Assembly (NCBI RefSeq): GCF_003461955.1
Contig: NZ_QTYB01000007.1
Span: forward strand, 505 to 64,504
Source: Ruminococcus sp. AM36-2AA
Lineage (GTDB): Bacteria > Bacillota > Clostridia > Lachnospirales > Lachnospiraceae
DNA: 64,000 bases
Reading direction: 5' to 3'
Numbering within the stretch: position 1 is the stretch's first letter; each line of letters opens with the position of its first letter. Below, in pieces: positions 35,937 through 44,567 of the stretch. The position numbers were made by a program, and so were the translations under genes. Below the pieces are notes generated by a model that was given only the letters and a program-made list of their open reading frames with translations, did no database searches and had not been told where the DNA came from.

Positions 35937-37211
35937 TTATCTGTAAATGATGTCGTTTCTTCCTGGTCCGTTTGAGATCATGGTGATCGGGAATCCGATG
36001 TGTTTCTCTACGAACTCTACATATTTTCTGCAGTTCTCCGGAAGATCCTCGTATTTCTTGATTCCACGGATATCGCATTTCCATCCCGGAAGCTTCTCAA
36101 TAACCGGTTTTGCTTTCTCAAGCTGCACAGTTGTCGGGAATTCTGTTGTTACCTCTCCGTCGATCTCATAGCCTGTGCAAACCGGGATCTCATCCAGATA
36201 TCCCAGAACATCCAGTACTGTAAAAGCAACGTCTGTAGCTCCCTGGAGACGGCATCCGTATTTGGATGCAACACAGTCGAACCATCCCATACGTCTCGGA
36301 CGGCCTGTAGTAGCACCGAACTCACCACCGTCACCGCCACGTTTTCTCAGCTCATCTGCTTCCTCGCCGAAGATCTCAGAAACGAATGCACCTGCTCCAA
36401 CTGCACTGGAGTAAGCTTTGCATACGGTTACGACCTTCTTGATCTCATATGGAGGCAGGCCTGCACCGATGGCACCATAAGCAGCCAGTGTGGAAGAGGA
36501 TGTAACCATCGGATAGATTCCGTGATCCGGGTCTTTTAAGGTTCCAAGCTGTCCCTCAAGAAGAACCTGTTTTCCCTCTTTCAGTGCATTCCAGAGATAG
36601 AGCGATACGTCGCATACGTATGGCTCAACCATCTTCTTGTATTCCATCAGCTCATTCATGATGTCTTCCGGTTTCAGAAGTGGTTTATGATAAAGGTGCT
36701 CAAGTGTTACGTTCTTGGTCTCACAGATACGTGCAACCTTCTCTTTCAGTGCTTCCTCATCAAAGAGCTCGCTTACCTGAAAACCGATCTTTGCATATTT
36801 GTCAGAATAGAACGGAGCGATTCCAGATTTTGTGGAACCGAAGGCCTTTCCACCAAGGCGCTCTTCCTCATACTGGTCGAACAGAATATGGTAAGACATT
36901 ACCATCTGCGCTCTGTTGGAGATCAGGATCTTCGGTGCCGGTACTCCACGGCTTACCACTTCATTGTACTCCTTGAAAAATACAGGAATATTCAGTGCAA
37001 CACCGTTTCCGATGATGCTTGTTGTATGTCCGTAAAACACACCTGACGGAAGTGTATGAAGTGCGAATTTACCGTAATCATTTACGATGGTGTGGCCGGC
37101 ATTGGCTCCACCCTGAAATCTTACGATGATATCGGCTTTCTCAGCAAGCATATCTGTGATCTTGCCCTTACCTTCATCTCCCCAGTTTGCTCCTACTACT
37201 GCAGTTACCAT
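35937..37211 (-). CDS. purA: Adenylosuccinate synthetase
   Basis: Joins IMP and aspartate with GTP to form adenylosuccinate. The start MVTAVVGANWGDEGKGK follows AAGGAGGAACTGTGTT; 424 residues. The GDEGKGK phosphate loop, GGANAGHT, and TTGRPRRMGWFD are the family hallmarks. It lies 120 nt downstream of purB on the same strand, so both enzymes of the AMP branch are together. Confidence 0.97.
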   Translation of the reverse strand: MVTAVVGANWGDEGKGKITDMLAEKADIIVRFQGGANAGHTIVNDYGKFALHTLPSGVFYGHTTSIIGNGVALNIPVFFKEYNEVVSRGVPAPKILISNRAQMVMSYHILFDQYEEERLGGKAFGSTKSGIAPFYSDKYAKIGFQVSELFDEEALKEKVARICETKNVTLEHLYHKPLLKPEDIMNELMEYKKMVEPYVCDVSLYLWNALKEGKQVLLEGQLGTLKDPDHGIYPMVTSSSTLAAYGAIGAGLPPYEIKKVVTVCKAYSSAVGAGAFVSEIFGEEADELRKRGGDGGEFGATTGRPRRMGWFDCVASKYGCRLQGATDVAFTVLDVLGYLDEIPVCTGYEIDGEVTTEFPTTVQLEKAKPVIEKLPGWKCDIRGIKKYEDLPENCRKYVEFVEKHIGFPITMISNGPGRNDIIYR

Positions 37212-37331
37212 AACACAGTTCCTCCTTGTGTCTTTCTCTATTATTCGGAACGGCATGTTCTCTGTCTGTAATGCCAGAAGACATGCTATTCCTGTCTGTG
37301 TTCATTTCTTAATGTTTATAACCTTCCGCAA

Positions 37332-38765
37332 TTATACGTTGATCTCAACCTTAACCCCAAGCAGATCCTTATGTGCGTCCAGAACCGGCTGTACCACATT
37401 GGCAATAAACGCCTCTGTCTGCTCTTTTGCACGTCCTGTATATCTGGACGGATCCATGGATTTCTGAAGATCCTCAAGAGTCAGGTTAAATGCCGGATCC
37501 GCAGCGATCAGTTCAAGAAGGTTGTTATCCTTGCCTTCTACCTTCACGTTCTTGCCTGCTTCCATGGAAAGCTCACGGATACGCTCATGAAGCTCCTGAC
37601 GGTCTCCACCTGCCTTAACTGCATCCATCATGATATTCTCAGTCGCCATGAACGGAAGCTCGGACATCAGTCTCTTCTCAATAACCTTCGGATAAACAAC
37701 CAGTCCGTCTACAACATTGAGGCAGAGATCCAGGATTCCGTCAATTGCAAGGAATCCTTCCGGAACGCTGAGACGCTTGTTTGCAGAGTCATCCAGAGTT
37801 CTCTCAAACCACTGTGTCGCAGATGTGATAGCCGGATTCAGGGCATCGATCATCACATATCTGGACAGGGAAGCGATTCTCTCACTTCTCATCGGGTTTC
37901 TCTTATATGCCATGGCGGAAGATCCGATCTGGGATTTCTCAAATGGCTCCTCCACTTCTTTCAGATGCTGAAGAAGACGGATGTCGTTGGACATCTTATG
38001 TGCACTTGCAGCGATTCCCGCAAGGATATTCAGCACACGGGTGTCCACTTTTCTGGAATAAGTCTGTCCGGAAACCGGATAGCAGGACTTGAATCCCATC
38101 TTCTCGGCGATCATCGGATCGATCTTGTCGATAGTCTCCTGATCTCCGTCAAAGAGTTCCAGGAAGCTTGCCTGTGTACCGGTTGTTCCCTTGGAACCAA
38201 GAAGTTTCATAGTGCTTAATACATACTCAAGGTCCTCAAGATCCATCAGGAATTCCTGTGTCCAGAGAGTTGCCCTCTTACCTACGGTTGTGGGCTGTGC
38301 CGGCTGGAAATGAGTAAATGCCAGAGTTGGCTGATCTTTATACTGTGCTGCAAACTTGGAAAGCTCCGCGATCACGTTCACAAGTTTCTTGCGGACAAGT
38401 TTCAGTGCCTCTGTCATAACGATAATGTCGGTGTTATCTCCTACATAACAGGAGGTTGCTCCCAGATGGATGATGCCTTTTGCCTTCGGGCACTGTACAC
38501 CAAACGCATACACGTGAGACATTACATCATGGCGAACCTGACGCTCACGCTCCTTAGCCACATCATAGTTGATATCATCCGCATGAGCTTTCATCTCATC
38601 AATCTGCTCCTGGGTGATGTTAAGGCCAAGCTCACGTTCCGTCTCAGCAAGTGCGATCCACAGCTTTCTCCATGTGCGGAATTTCATGTCCGGGGAAAAA
38701 ATGTACTGCATCTCTTTGCTTGCGTACCGCTCTGACAGCGGGCTTACATATCTGTCTGTATTCAT
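37332..38765 (-). CDS. purB: Adenylosuccinate lyase
   Basis: Cleaves adenylosuccinate to AMP and SAICAR to AICAR in purine synthesis. The start MNTDRYVSPLSERY follows AGGAGGATAATA; 477 residues, the long clostridial form. Typical fumarase-superfamily blocks are THFQPAQPTTVGKR and the signature GSSAMAYKRNPMRSE, which contains the mobile catalytic serine loop. It precedes purA on the same strand. Confidence 0.96.
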   Translation of the reverse strand: MNTDRYVSPLSERYASKEMQYIFSPDMKFRTWRKLWIALAETERELGLNITQEQIDEMKAHADDINYDVAKERERQVRHDVMSHVYAFGVQCPKAKGIIHLGATSCYVGDNTDIIVMTEALKLVRKKLVNVIAELSKFAAQYKDQPTLAFTHFQPAQPTTVGKRATLWTQEFLMDLEDLEYVLSTMKLLGSKGTTGTQASFLELFDGDQETIDKIDPMIAEKMGFKSCYPVSGQTYSRKVDTRVLNILAGIAASAHKMSNDIRLLQHLKEVEEPFEKSQIGSSAMAYKRNPMRSERIASLSRYVMIDALNPAITSATQWFERTLDDSANKRLSVPEGFLAIDGILDLCLNVVDGLVVYPKVIEKRLMSELPFMATENIMMDAVKAGGDRQELHERIRELSMEAGKNVKVEGKDNNLLELIAADPAFNLTLEDLQKSMDPSRYTGRAKEQTEAFIANVVQPVLDAHKDLLGVKVEINV

Positions 38766-38887
38766 TATTATCCTCCTGATTACATACATCCGGGCCGGAA
38801 TGGCGAATGATCCGTTATCTGCCCGGATCTGGTTAATTCACGCCTCTTGAAATTATATAACATTGCCTCTTCAAAAGCAACCGTTTG

Positions 38888-39580
38888 TTACTCCATACCC
38901 TGATGGAATTTTCCCAGAAATTCCTTCATTCTGCCATTATCGGAAGAAAATACCTCCTGTGGGGTTCCCTCCACCGCGATCACACCCTTGTCCATAAAGA
39001 TGATGCGGTCGGAAATATCTCTTGCAAAATTCATCTCATGGGTGACGATCACCATGGTGATATGCTCCTGTGCCAGATCCTTGATAACCTTCAGGATCTC
39101 CCCGGTGAGCTCCGGATCCAGTGCAGATGTCGGTTCATCAAAAAACAGGATCTTCGGATTCATGCAGAGGGCACGGGCAATGGATACTCGTTGCTGCTGT
39201 CCTCCTGAAAGCTGGAAAGGATACGCATTCTCCTTATCTGCAAGACCCATTTTTTTAAGAAGACTTCTTGCCTGGGCATAGACTTCGTCTTTTTTTCTTT
39301 TCTGCACTTTTAAGGGTGCGTCTACGATATTTTTCATTACGGAAAAATGCGGGAACAGATTAAACTGCTGGAACACCAGTCCCACATCTCCGGTTTTGAT
39401 GATCTCGCCGCTGTCCGGTGTCTCAAGACCTGTGGCACAGCGCAGGATGGTGGACTTGCCGGAACCGGAAGGACCGATGATACTTAACACTTCTCCCTCT
39501 TCCACATCAAGGGAGATATCTTTGAGGACTTCCAGTCCGTCAAAGCTTTTTTTGATATGTTTCATTTCAAATAATTTCAT
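38888..39580 (-). CDS. Polar amino-acid ABC transporter ATPase (GlnQ type)
   Basis: The ATP-hydrolysing subunit of an amino-acid importer. Walker A is GPSGSGKST (about residue 36), the signature [15 protein letters not shown] and Walker [14 protein letters not shown] are intact, and 230 residues is typical of GlnQ/HisP proteins. It is the third gene of the binding protein-permease-ATPase set. The substrate, probably a polar amino acid such as glutamine, cystine or glutamate, cannot be fixed. Confidence 0.94.
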   Translation of the reverse strand: MKLFEMKHIKKSFDGLEVLKDISLDVEEGEVLSIIGPSGSGKSTILRCATGLETPDSGEIIKTGDVGLVFQQFNLFPHFSVMKNIVDAPLKVQKRKKDEVYAQARSLLKKMGLADKENAYPFQLSGGQQQRVSIARALCMNPKILFFDEPTSALDPELTGEILKVIKDLAQEHITMVIVTHEMNFARDISDRIIFMDKGVIAVEGTPQEVFSSDNGRMKEFLGKFHQGME

Positions 39581-39601
39581 ATTCTGTACTCTCCATTCCG
39601 G

Positions 39602-40252
39602 TTAACGGTAGTAATTCATGCTCTTCTCAACCTTCTGCATCACAACTGCCACGATCAGATTGAATACATAATAAAATACGGCAGCGATCACAAAGGGCAT
39701 CATGGTCGTCTGTGCACTTGCGATCTGCTTGGCAATGGTAAACATCTCCGCTACTGCCACAACAAAGGCAAGGGAAGTATCCTTGACCAGTGTAATAACT
39801 TCATTGGTAATGGATGGCAGGATCCTTTTGATCACCTGTGGAAGGATGATGCGGAAAAACGTCTGCACTTTATTGTATCCGAGGATCTTTGCAGCCTCAT
39901 ACTGTCCAACCGGCATGGACTCAATGCCGCCACGGTAGATTTCTGCAAAATAGGCCGCATAGTTGATGGCAAATGCGATAAATACAGCGATCAGGCTGTA
40001 TCCCATGGAAATACGGATTCCAAAGATAAAATATGGACCGAAATATACAACCATCAGCTGCAGCATCAGAGGAGTTCCTCTCATGATGGATATGTAAGCG
40101 GATACAATGGCACGGATCACTTTGTTTTTGGACATTCTGCCAAAACAGATCAGAAGTCCCAGCGGCAGAGAAAACAGCAAAGTTACAAAAAAGATCTCAA
40201 TGGAGACCAGCATTCCTCCTGCCAGCTGCTGAAGCATTACACTAAAACTCAT
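39602..40252 (-). CDS. Polar amino-acid ABC transporter permease (HisM/GlnP type)
   Basis: A 216-residue integral membrane subunit with about five helices. The EAA-type loop is present as GQYEAAKILGYNKVQTFFRIILPQ, and MRGTPLMLQL is typical of the His/Glu/Gln/Arg permease family. The start MSFSVMLQQL follows AGGAGGAAAAAA. It is followed by the ATPase after 21 nt. Confidence 0.93.
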   Translation of the reverse strand: MSFSVMLQQLAGGMLVSIEIFFVTLLFSLPLGLLICFGRMSKNKVIRAIVSAYISIMRGTPLMLQLMVVYFGPYFIFGIRISMGYSLIAVFIAFAINYAAYFAEIYRGGIESMPVGQYEAAKILGYNKVQTFFRIILPQVIKRILPSITNEVITLVKDTSLAFVVAVAEMFTIAKQIASAQTTMMPFVIAAVFYYVFNLIVAVVMQKVEKSMNYYR

Positions 40253-40318
40253 TTTTTTCCTCCTGGTTCGGAGTATCTGTCCCATTTATCGGACTGATAC
40301 CTGTAATTCCTGTAAACA

Positions 40319-40373
40319 ACAGGAAATGAGCGTGCCCGGCAGCTCTTCCAACGCCGAAGCACCCTCATTTCCT
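40319..40373 (-). repeat. Long hairpin between binding-protein and permease genes
   Basis: On the minus strand AGGAAATGAGGGTGC pairs with GTGC-GCTCATTTCCT-type sequence (small interior mismatch) around a GC-rich loop. It is followed by TGTTGTTT, a poor U tract. Partial termination or 3'-end protection after the binding-protein gene would give more binding protein than permease. Confidence 0.6.
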
Positions 40374-40479
40374 TTTTATGCAAAAGCTTCAAAAACTTCT
40401 GCTATGTTTCTTATTTCTCCTGCTGTTTGATAGTTTCTGAAAAATATCTTCACAGTTTTTGCTGTAATCTGAGACTGGA

Positions 40480-41367
40480 TCACTTAGATTCAGAATCCGC
40501 TTCTTTCTCTGTGCTATCTGCACTTTCTTCTGTGTCAGCTTCTGTGGAATCGGAATCTGAGTCCTCCTTATCCTCGCTGATGCAGAGCATACTCTTATCC
40601 AGCTCATATTTATCTGCAAGCTTGTCAACTTCACCGGACTCGTCAAGTTTCTTGACTTCATCCCATACCAGATCTTTCAGTTCATCGTTACCCTTCTTAA
40701 ATCCGATGCCATACTGCTCATTCTGGATCGGCTCGTCAAGGATCACATATTTATCCTTGCCTCTCTGGGAAAGCTGATAATTGGCAACACCAATATCAAC
40801 AGCAACCGCATCTGCAGCACCGGAATCAATATTCATAAACGCGGTGTTGTAATCCGGGTTCTCTGTAAGAGATGCAAAGCTGTCCTTCAGATCCTTGTTA
40901 TCGTCGTTATTCAGTGCGTCCAGTGCAGCGGATGCAGCCTGTACAACTACGTTCTTACCCTTAAGGTCTGCAAGCTTCTCAATTCCGGAATCCTTGGCAA
41001 CTACGATCACCTGCTCATTGTTGATATAAGGATCGCTCCATGTATAATCATCCTCACGGCCGTTAATGGTAAATCCGTTCCAGATACAGTCGATGGTTCC
41101 GGAATTCAGCTCCATATCCTTGGAATCCCAGTTGATCGGCTTCTTGACAAGCTCCCAGCCAAGATTATCACATACTTCCTGAGCCAGGTCAAGGTCAAAT
41201 CCCACATATTCTCCATTATCATCCTTATATCCGAATGGAGGGTACTCTGCGTCAAATCCGACGATCAGTGTCTTATCCTCAACACCAGCCTGTACACTTA
41301 CTCCTGTTACCATCATTCCTATTGTCATCGCTGCCGCCATTACTACTGCAACTGTTCTCTTCTTCAT
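40480..41367 (-). CDS. Amino-acid ABC transporter substrate-binding protein without a lipobox
   Basis: A family 3 extracellular solute-binding protein: LIVGFDAEYPPFGYKDDNG at the start of the mature part, GFDLDLAQEV and later DAVAVDIGVANY. The signal peptide (1-26) ends VSVQAG with no cysteine, so it would be released by signal peptidase I. Most Gram-positive relatives are lipoproteins. The last 40 residues, from about 257, are almost wholly Asp, Glu, Ser, Thr and Lys, a low-complexity acidic tail. AAGGAGAACGATC precedes the ATG. It has its own sigma-A promoter and heads the transporter operon. Confidence 0.9.
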   Translation of the reverse strand: MKKRTVAVVMAAAMTIGMMVTGVSVQAGVEDKTLIVGFDAEYPPFGYKDDNGEYVGFDLDLAQEVCDNLGWELVKKPINWDSKDMELNSGTIDCIWNGFTINGREDDYTWSDPYINNEQVIVVAKDSGIEKLADLKGKNVVVQAASAALDALNNDDNKDLKDSFASLTENPDYNTAFMNIDSGAADAVAVDIGVANYQLSQRGKDKYVILDEPIQNEQYGIGFKKGNDELKDLVWDEVKKLDESGEVDKLADKYELDKSMLCISEDKEDSDSDSTEADTEESADSTEKEADSESK

Positions 41368-41398
41368 GATCGTTCTCCTTTTTTTCGTTATTCCTTTA

Positions 41399-41463
41399 TC
41401 ACGTGGTCACTCTACTACGTGAAAGCGTATGGTTATAGTAACATACCAAAAAGGAGCTGTCAA
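41399..41463 (-). promoter_or_regulatory. Sigma-A promoter and adjacent dyad for the amino-acid transporter operon
   Basis: On the minus strand TTGACA (41463-41458) and TACTAT (41440-41435) are 17 bp apart. Just downstream, near the expected transcription start, lies the interrupted palindrome TCACGTGG...CTACGTGA (41398-41421), suitable for a repressor. The -35 box overlaps the stop region of the LytTR gene. Confidence 0.65.
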
Positions 41464-42182
41464 GAGCAAACCTTCTGCTCTGCCAGATAATCTTTGTATT
41501 TCTTTCTTGCGGTTTTTAAATAGGCTCTGGAAATAGGGATCTCAGTCTGTCCAATTACAAAACTGTTCTTTTTGAGTGTGTTCACTTTCTCCAGATTGAT
41601 GCAAAAGCTCTGATGGCATCTCATAAAATTACTGTCGGAAAGCTGTCCCGCAAAATCTCCCAGACGCGCTCTGCAGCTGAGTTTCTTTCCGTCGGTAAGG
41701 TGGAAGGTTACATTATGGAGGCTGCTGGATATGTACGCCAGACTGTTATGCTGGAGTGTATAAACCTGAGTTCTGTAATGAAAATGCAGCGCCTTTCCGC
41801 CTTCTCTTTCACAGGTGGTCAGGATAGGTAACAGCACATGCTCCAGTTCTCCGCTTTCTACAGGTTTCGTCAGATAATTAAAAGCAAATACCTCAAAAGC
41901 TTCTTTATAAAATTTCTCATTTTCCGCTACCATGATGACCGGAATATAATTTCCCCGAAGCCGTATCGCACGGACTGTCTCCAGGCTCTTTCCATTTTCA
42001 CCATCCAGACCCATAAATACCACATTACAGATCTTATGCCCTTCCGTCAGTCCGTCAAGAAGGCTCTGCCTGCTACGGTATATCAGGATCTCTGCATCCG
42101 GAAGCAGCGTTGAAAGCTGTCTGTAAAGCTTCTGAGCATCTTTTCGTATTTCATCACATACCGCAATAGTTATCACTGCCAT
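41460..42182 (-). CDS. LytTR-family regulator with a degenerate receiver domain
   Basis: An N-terminal CheY-like domain (1-125) is followed by a LytTR DNA-binding domain (about 135-235; ISSSLHNVTFHL, FMRCHQSFCINLEKV, IPISRAYLKTARKKY). The receiver keeps the acidic pocket (CDE near residue 10) and the lysine (LTKPVE), but the phosphoacceptor position in VVFMGLD is Gly58; the nearest Asp is 60. No histidine kinase gene is adjacent. It may act without phosphorylation. It lies upstream of the amino-acid transporter operon, on the same strand, and may control it. Confidence 0.85.
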   Translation of the reverse strand: MAVITIAVCDEIRKDAQKLYRQLSTLLPDAEILIYRSRQSLLDGLTEGHKICNVVFMGLDGENGKSLETVRAIRLRGNYIPVIMVAENEKFYKEAFEVFAFNYLTKPVESGELEHVLLPILTTCEREGGKALHFHYRTQVYTLQHNSLAYISSSLHNVTFHLTDGKKLSCRARLGDFAGQLSDSNFMRCHQSFCINLEKVNTLKKNSFVIGQTEIPISRAYLKTARKKYKDYLAEQKVCS

Positions 42183-42290
42183 GGTTCTGGTTCCCTCCGC
42201 CCTGTTCTTTCTTGATATGATCTATTCTATTTTCAAAAAAACTGTCTCGCAATATGTGCCACCAATTGTGCTCGGATTTTTTACAAATAA

Positions 42291-42319
42291 TTGCAATTCC
42301 TGATCTGTTTTTGTATAAT
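42291..42319 (+). promoter_or_regulatory. Sigma-A promoter of the XRE-type regulator
   Basis: TTGCAA (42291-42296) and a perfect TATAAT (42314-42319) with a 17-bp spacer, about 33 bp upstream of the ATG, with AAAAAAGGAGAATTATT as ribosome binding site. Confidence 0.75.
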
Positions 42320-42351
42320 AATGCCACAAGTATGAAAAAAGGAGAATTATT

Positions 42352-43791
42352 ATGTCTGACTTCAGCAGCAAATGCCGTGAATATCTAAAAAATACATGAG
42401 AAACGGTATACCAGTTATCTGCATCCTCAGGCCTTGACCGTACCTCTCTGCAGCGTATGATCACAGGCAAACGTCTGCCTGGAATGGATTTTGTCCGTCA
42501 GTTCTGCGATTCGATCCGGATTAATCCATCCCAGCGTCAGGAACTGATTGAATTATATAAAATCGAAAAAATTGGAAAAGAAATTTACTATAATCGGAAA
42601 TACATCCAGGAACTTCTCCGTGTGATCAGCACCCAGCAGATGCTTTTCTCCTCTGGTTTTCACAGGCTTACTTCTCTTCCGTTTTACAGTGGAGACTTTT
42701 CACTTGATGTGGAAAAAAAAGTTTTAAACCTTTTTGAAGATATCCTGCTCTCCGGTTCCGACGAAAAGATCTGCACCAACATTCCTGCAAACTGTCGGCT
42801 TATTGTACAAGTTTCTGCACATCTCTATCCGGAATATCAAAAGCTTCCTCCTGTTATCCAGATTCTTCCGCTTCACCAGAATCCTACCGCATCACCGGAC
42901 TATAATATGAACCTGGAAACTTTTTTGTGTACCATTCTTCCGATCCTGTGCGGCTTTCTCAATTATCAGCCCTACTATTATTACACCCAGGCCGGAAGAG
43001 AACTTTCCTGTTATGAATTGTTTCCGTTTTTCTTTATTACAGAAAAGAAACTCCTGCTTATTTCTTCTGATATGTCAACTTTCATATCTACAGAAAATCC
43101 GGAAGTTATACATTCCTATCAGCAGGAATTTCAGAAAATCCTGGAAAACTCCAGCCGTTTTTTCCAGCAGTCGGATTCTCCTTCACAGATCCTGGAGATT
43201 TTCGGTTCCATTATGAACACCAATATTACAACAAACTTTGCGCTGGAGTCTCATCCATGTCTTGCGTTGATGTCCTATGGACCCGACTTTGTACAGGCCC
43301 TCTTTGAAAACAGAGATATTGATCATTCCAACTCTGTTTATACACAACTGGTTTCTATTTTAAAACAGCCGCAGTTTGCCTTTACAGAAAACGACACTTC
43401 CTGTAACTATTTCACCCTGAATGGAATCCGGAAGTTTGCACAGACCGGTCTTCTGGACGGTCCATATTCCTATCATCAGACACCACTTCCAAAAGAAGAA
43501 CGGAGAAAATCGATCCAGCACATTCTTGACACAGATATGGGCGGTGAAAAATGCAAAATCCTTAAGCATTCTGTCCTCCCTGAAACGGGAATCCATCTTG
43601 AAGTTCTGTCCGATTATTCTGTTTTTCTCTGTTTTCTTTCCAAAGAAGATACTTTTATGTGCGTTTATCTGAAAGAAACCAGTATCGGACAGGCTCTGGA
43701 CGACTATCTCTCTTCTCTTTCCGAAGAAGAAGCTGTCTACACAAAAAAAGAAGCCCGGCAGATCCTGCTGGGACTTCTTGAACAGCTTTAA
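42352..43791 (+). pseudogene. XRE-type HTH protein with an in-frame TGA after codon 15
   Basis: From a well-placed ATG the frame gives 15 residues, then TGA (42397-42399), then continues in frame for 464 more codons. The sequence after the stop completes the HTH (VYQLSASSGLDRTSLQRMITGKRLP), so the stop cuts the DNA-binding domain; GGA to TGA would explain it. The C-terminal 400 residues are a large sensor-like region I do not recognise, with helices first and aromatic-rich strands later. Restart at the ATG at 42457 would give 444 residues without most of the HTH. Promoter and ribosome site are intact, so the lesion is probably recent. It ends tail-to-tail with the TPR gene, overlapping by 4 nt. 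Confidence 0.8.
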
Positions 43792-44567
43792 GAGCCTGTA
43801 CTTCTGTGATATTCTCTTGTAAGATCCTCCAATATCCTGTCAGTCTCTCCGGGTCCAATCTTCTGCTCCGGGAGGCTGATAAACTGTTCCAGAGCTCTGG
43901 CAGTTTCTTTTTTTACGGAATCCTCTGCCTTCAGATCTTCCTGTATCTTTTCAAATTCTTCCGGTGTATGCACACTTCGGTAAGCCAGAAGATAAATCTT
44001 CAGTGCCTTTTCTGACTGGTTTACCTTCCATGCAGCAAAGAAACAGTCCAGTGCCTTATCCATCTGAAACAGATAACTGTAAGCACATCCCTGATTATGC
44101 AGAATCCGCTCTCTCATTTCTCTGGAGATTTCTCTGGAATCTTTTTCCAGAAGCTTCTGATAAACACGGATTGCGTTCACGTACATCCGGTTTTCCATGA
44201 GGGCATCCCCTTTTCTCTTTTCCCGTATCTCTTCGGATTCCTTATTTCTTCTTTCAATCCTTCCATTCAGGATACGAAGTTCTTCATAAGCCAGATAATT
44301 GATCTCTTTAAATATCGGATACAGAATTTCCTCCAGACCTGCCTCTTTTCCAATGAAAGGTCGAAGCTTCGCCGCAAGTTTTGGAAGTTTCAGTTCCTCA
44401 TCCAGCCAGGTACACAGCTTATTACTGATAAGAGAACGATCCACAAGGTAAAGATTATTATAAAGATAATAGCAGAGTTCTTCTATGGAATAAATATTCG
44501 TGCTGATATTTTCAATGTAAAATGGTTTCTCTGCTTTCTTTACCTGGCATAAAATATATCCGCTCAT
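43788..44567 (-). CDS. TPR-like protein, third gene of the DUF5717-DUF5716 operon
   Basis: A 259-residue soluble helical protein. Residues about 20-110 form a conserved N-terminal helical module (YSIEELCYYLYNNLYLVDRS). Residues 115-225 read as two to three TPR-like hairpins (ALMENRMYVNAIRVYQKLLE, HNQGCAYSYLFQMDKALDCFFAAWK). No catalytic motif is seen. Its start overlaps the stop of the DUF5716 gene by 4 nt (ATGA). TPR-like repeats suggest it binds a partner, most simply the other two products. The function is unknown. Confidence 0.72.
   Translation of the reverse strand: MSGYILCQVKKAEKPFYIENISTNIYSIEELCYYLYNNLYLVDRSLISNKLCTWLDEELKLPKLAAKLRPFIGKEAGLEEILYPIFKEINYLAYEELRILNGRIERRNKESEEIREKRKGDALMENRMYVNAIRVYQKLLEKDSREISREMRERILHNQGCAYSYLFQMDKALDCFFAAWKVNQSEKALKIYLLAYRSVHTPEEFEKIQEDLKAEDSVKKETARALEQFISLPEQKIGPGETDRILEDLTREYHRSTGS

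Noticed and set aside
37257..37331. Riboswitch before purA or purB
   Set aside because: The gaps are short and show no purine-aptamer core or terminator/antiterminator pair.
42397..42399. TGA recoded as selenocysteine or tryptophan
   Set aside because: No selenocysteine-type hairpin is evident after it, other genes end at TGA normally, and glycine is what the HTH needs at this place.
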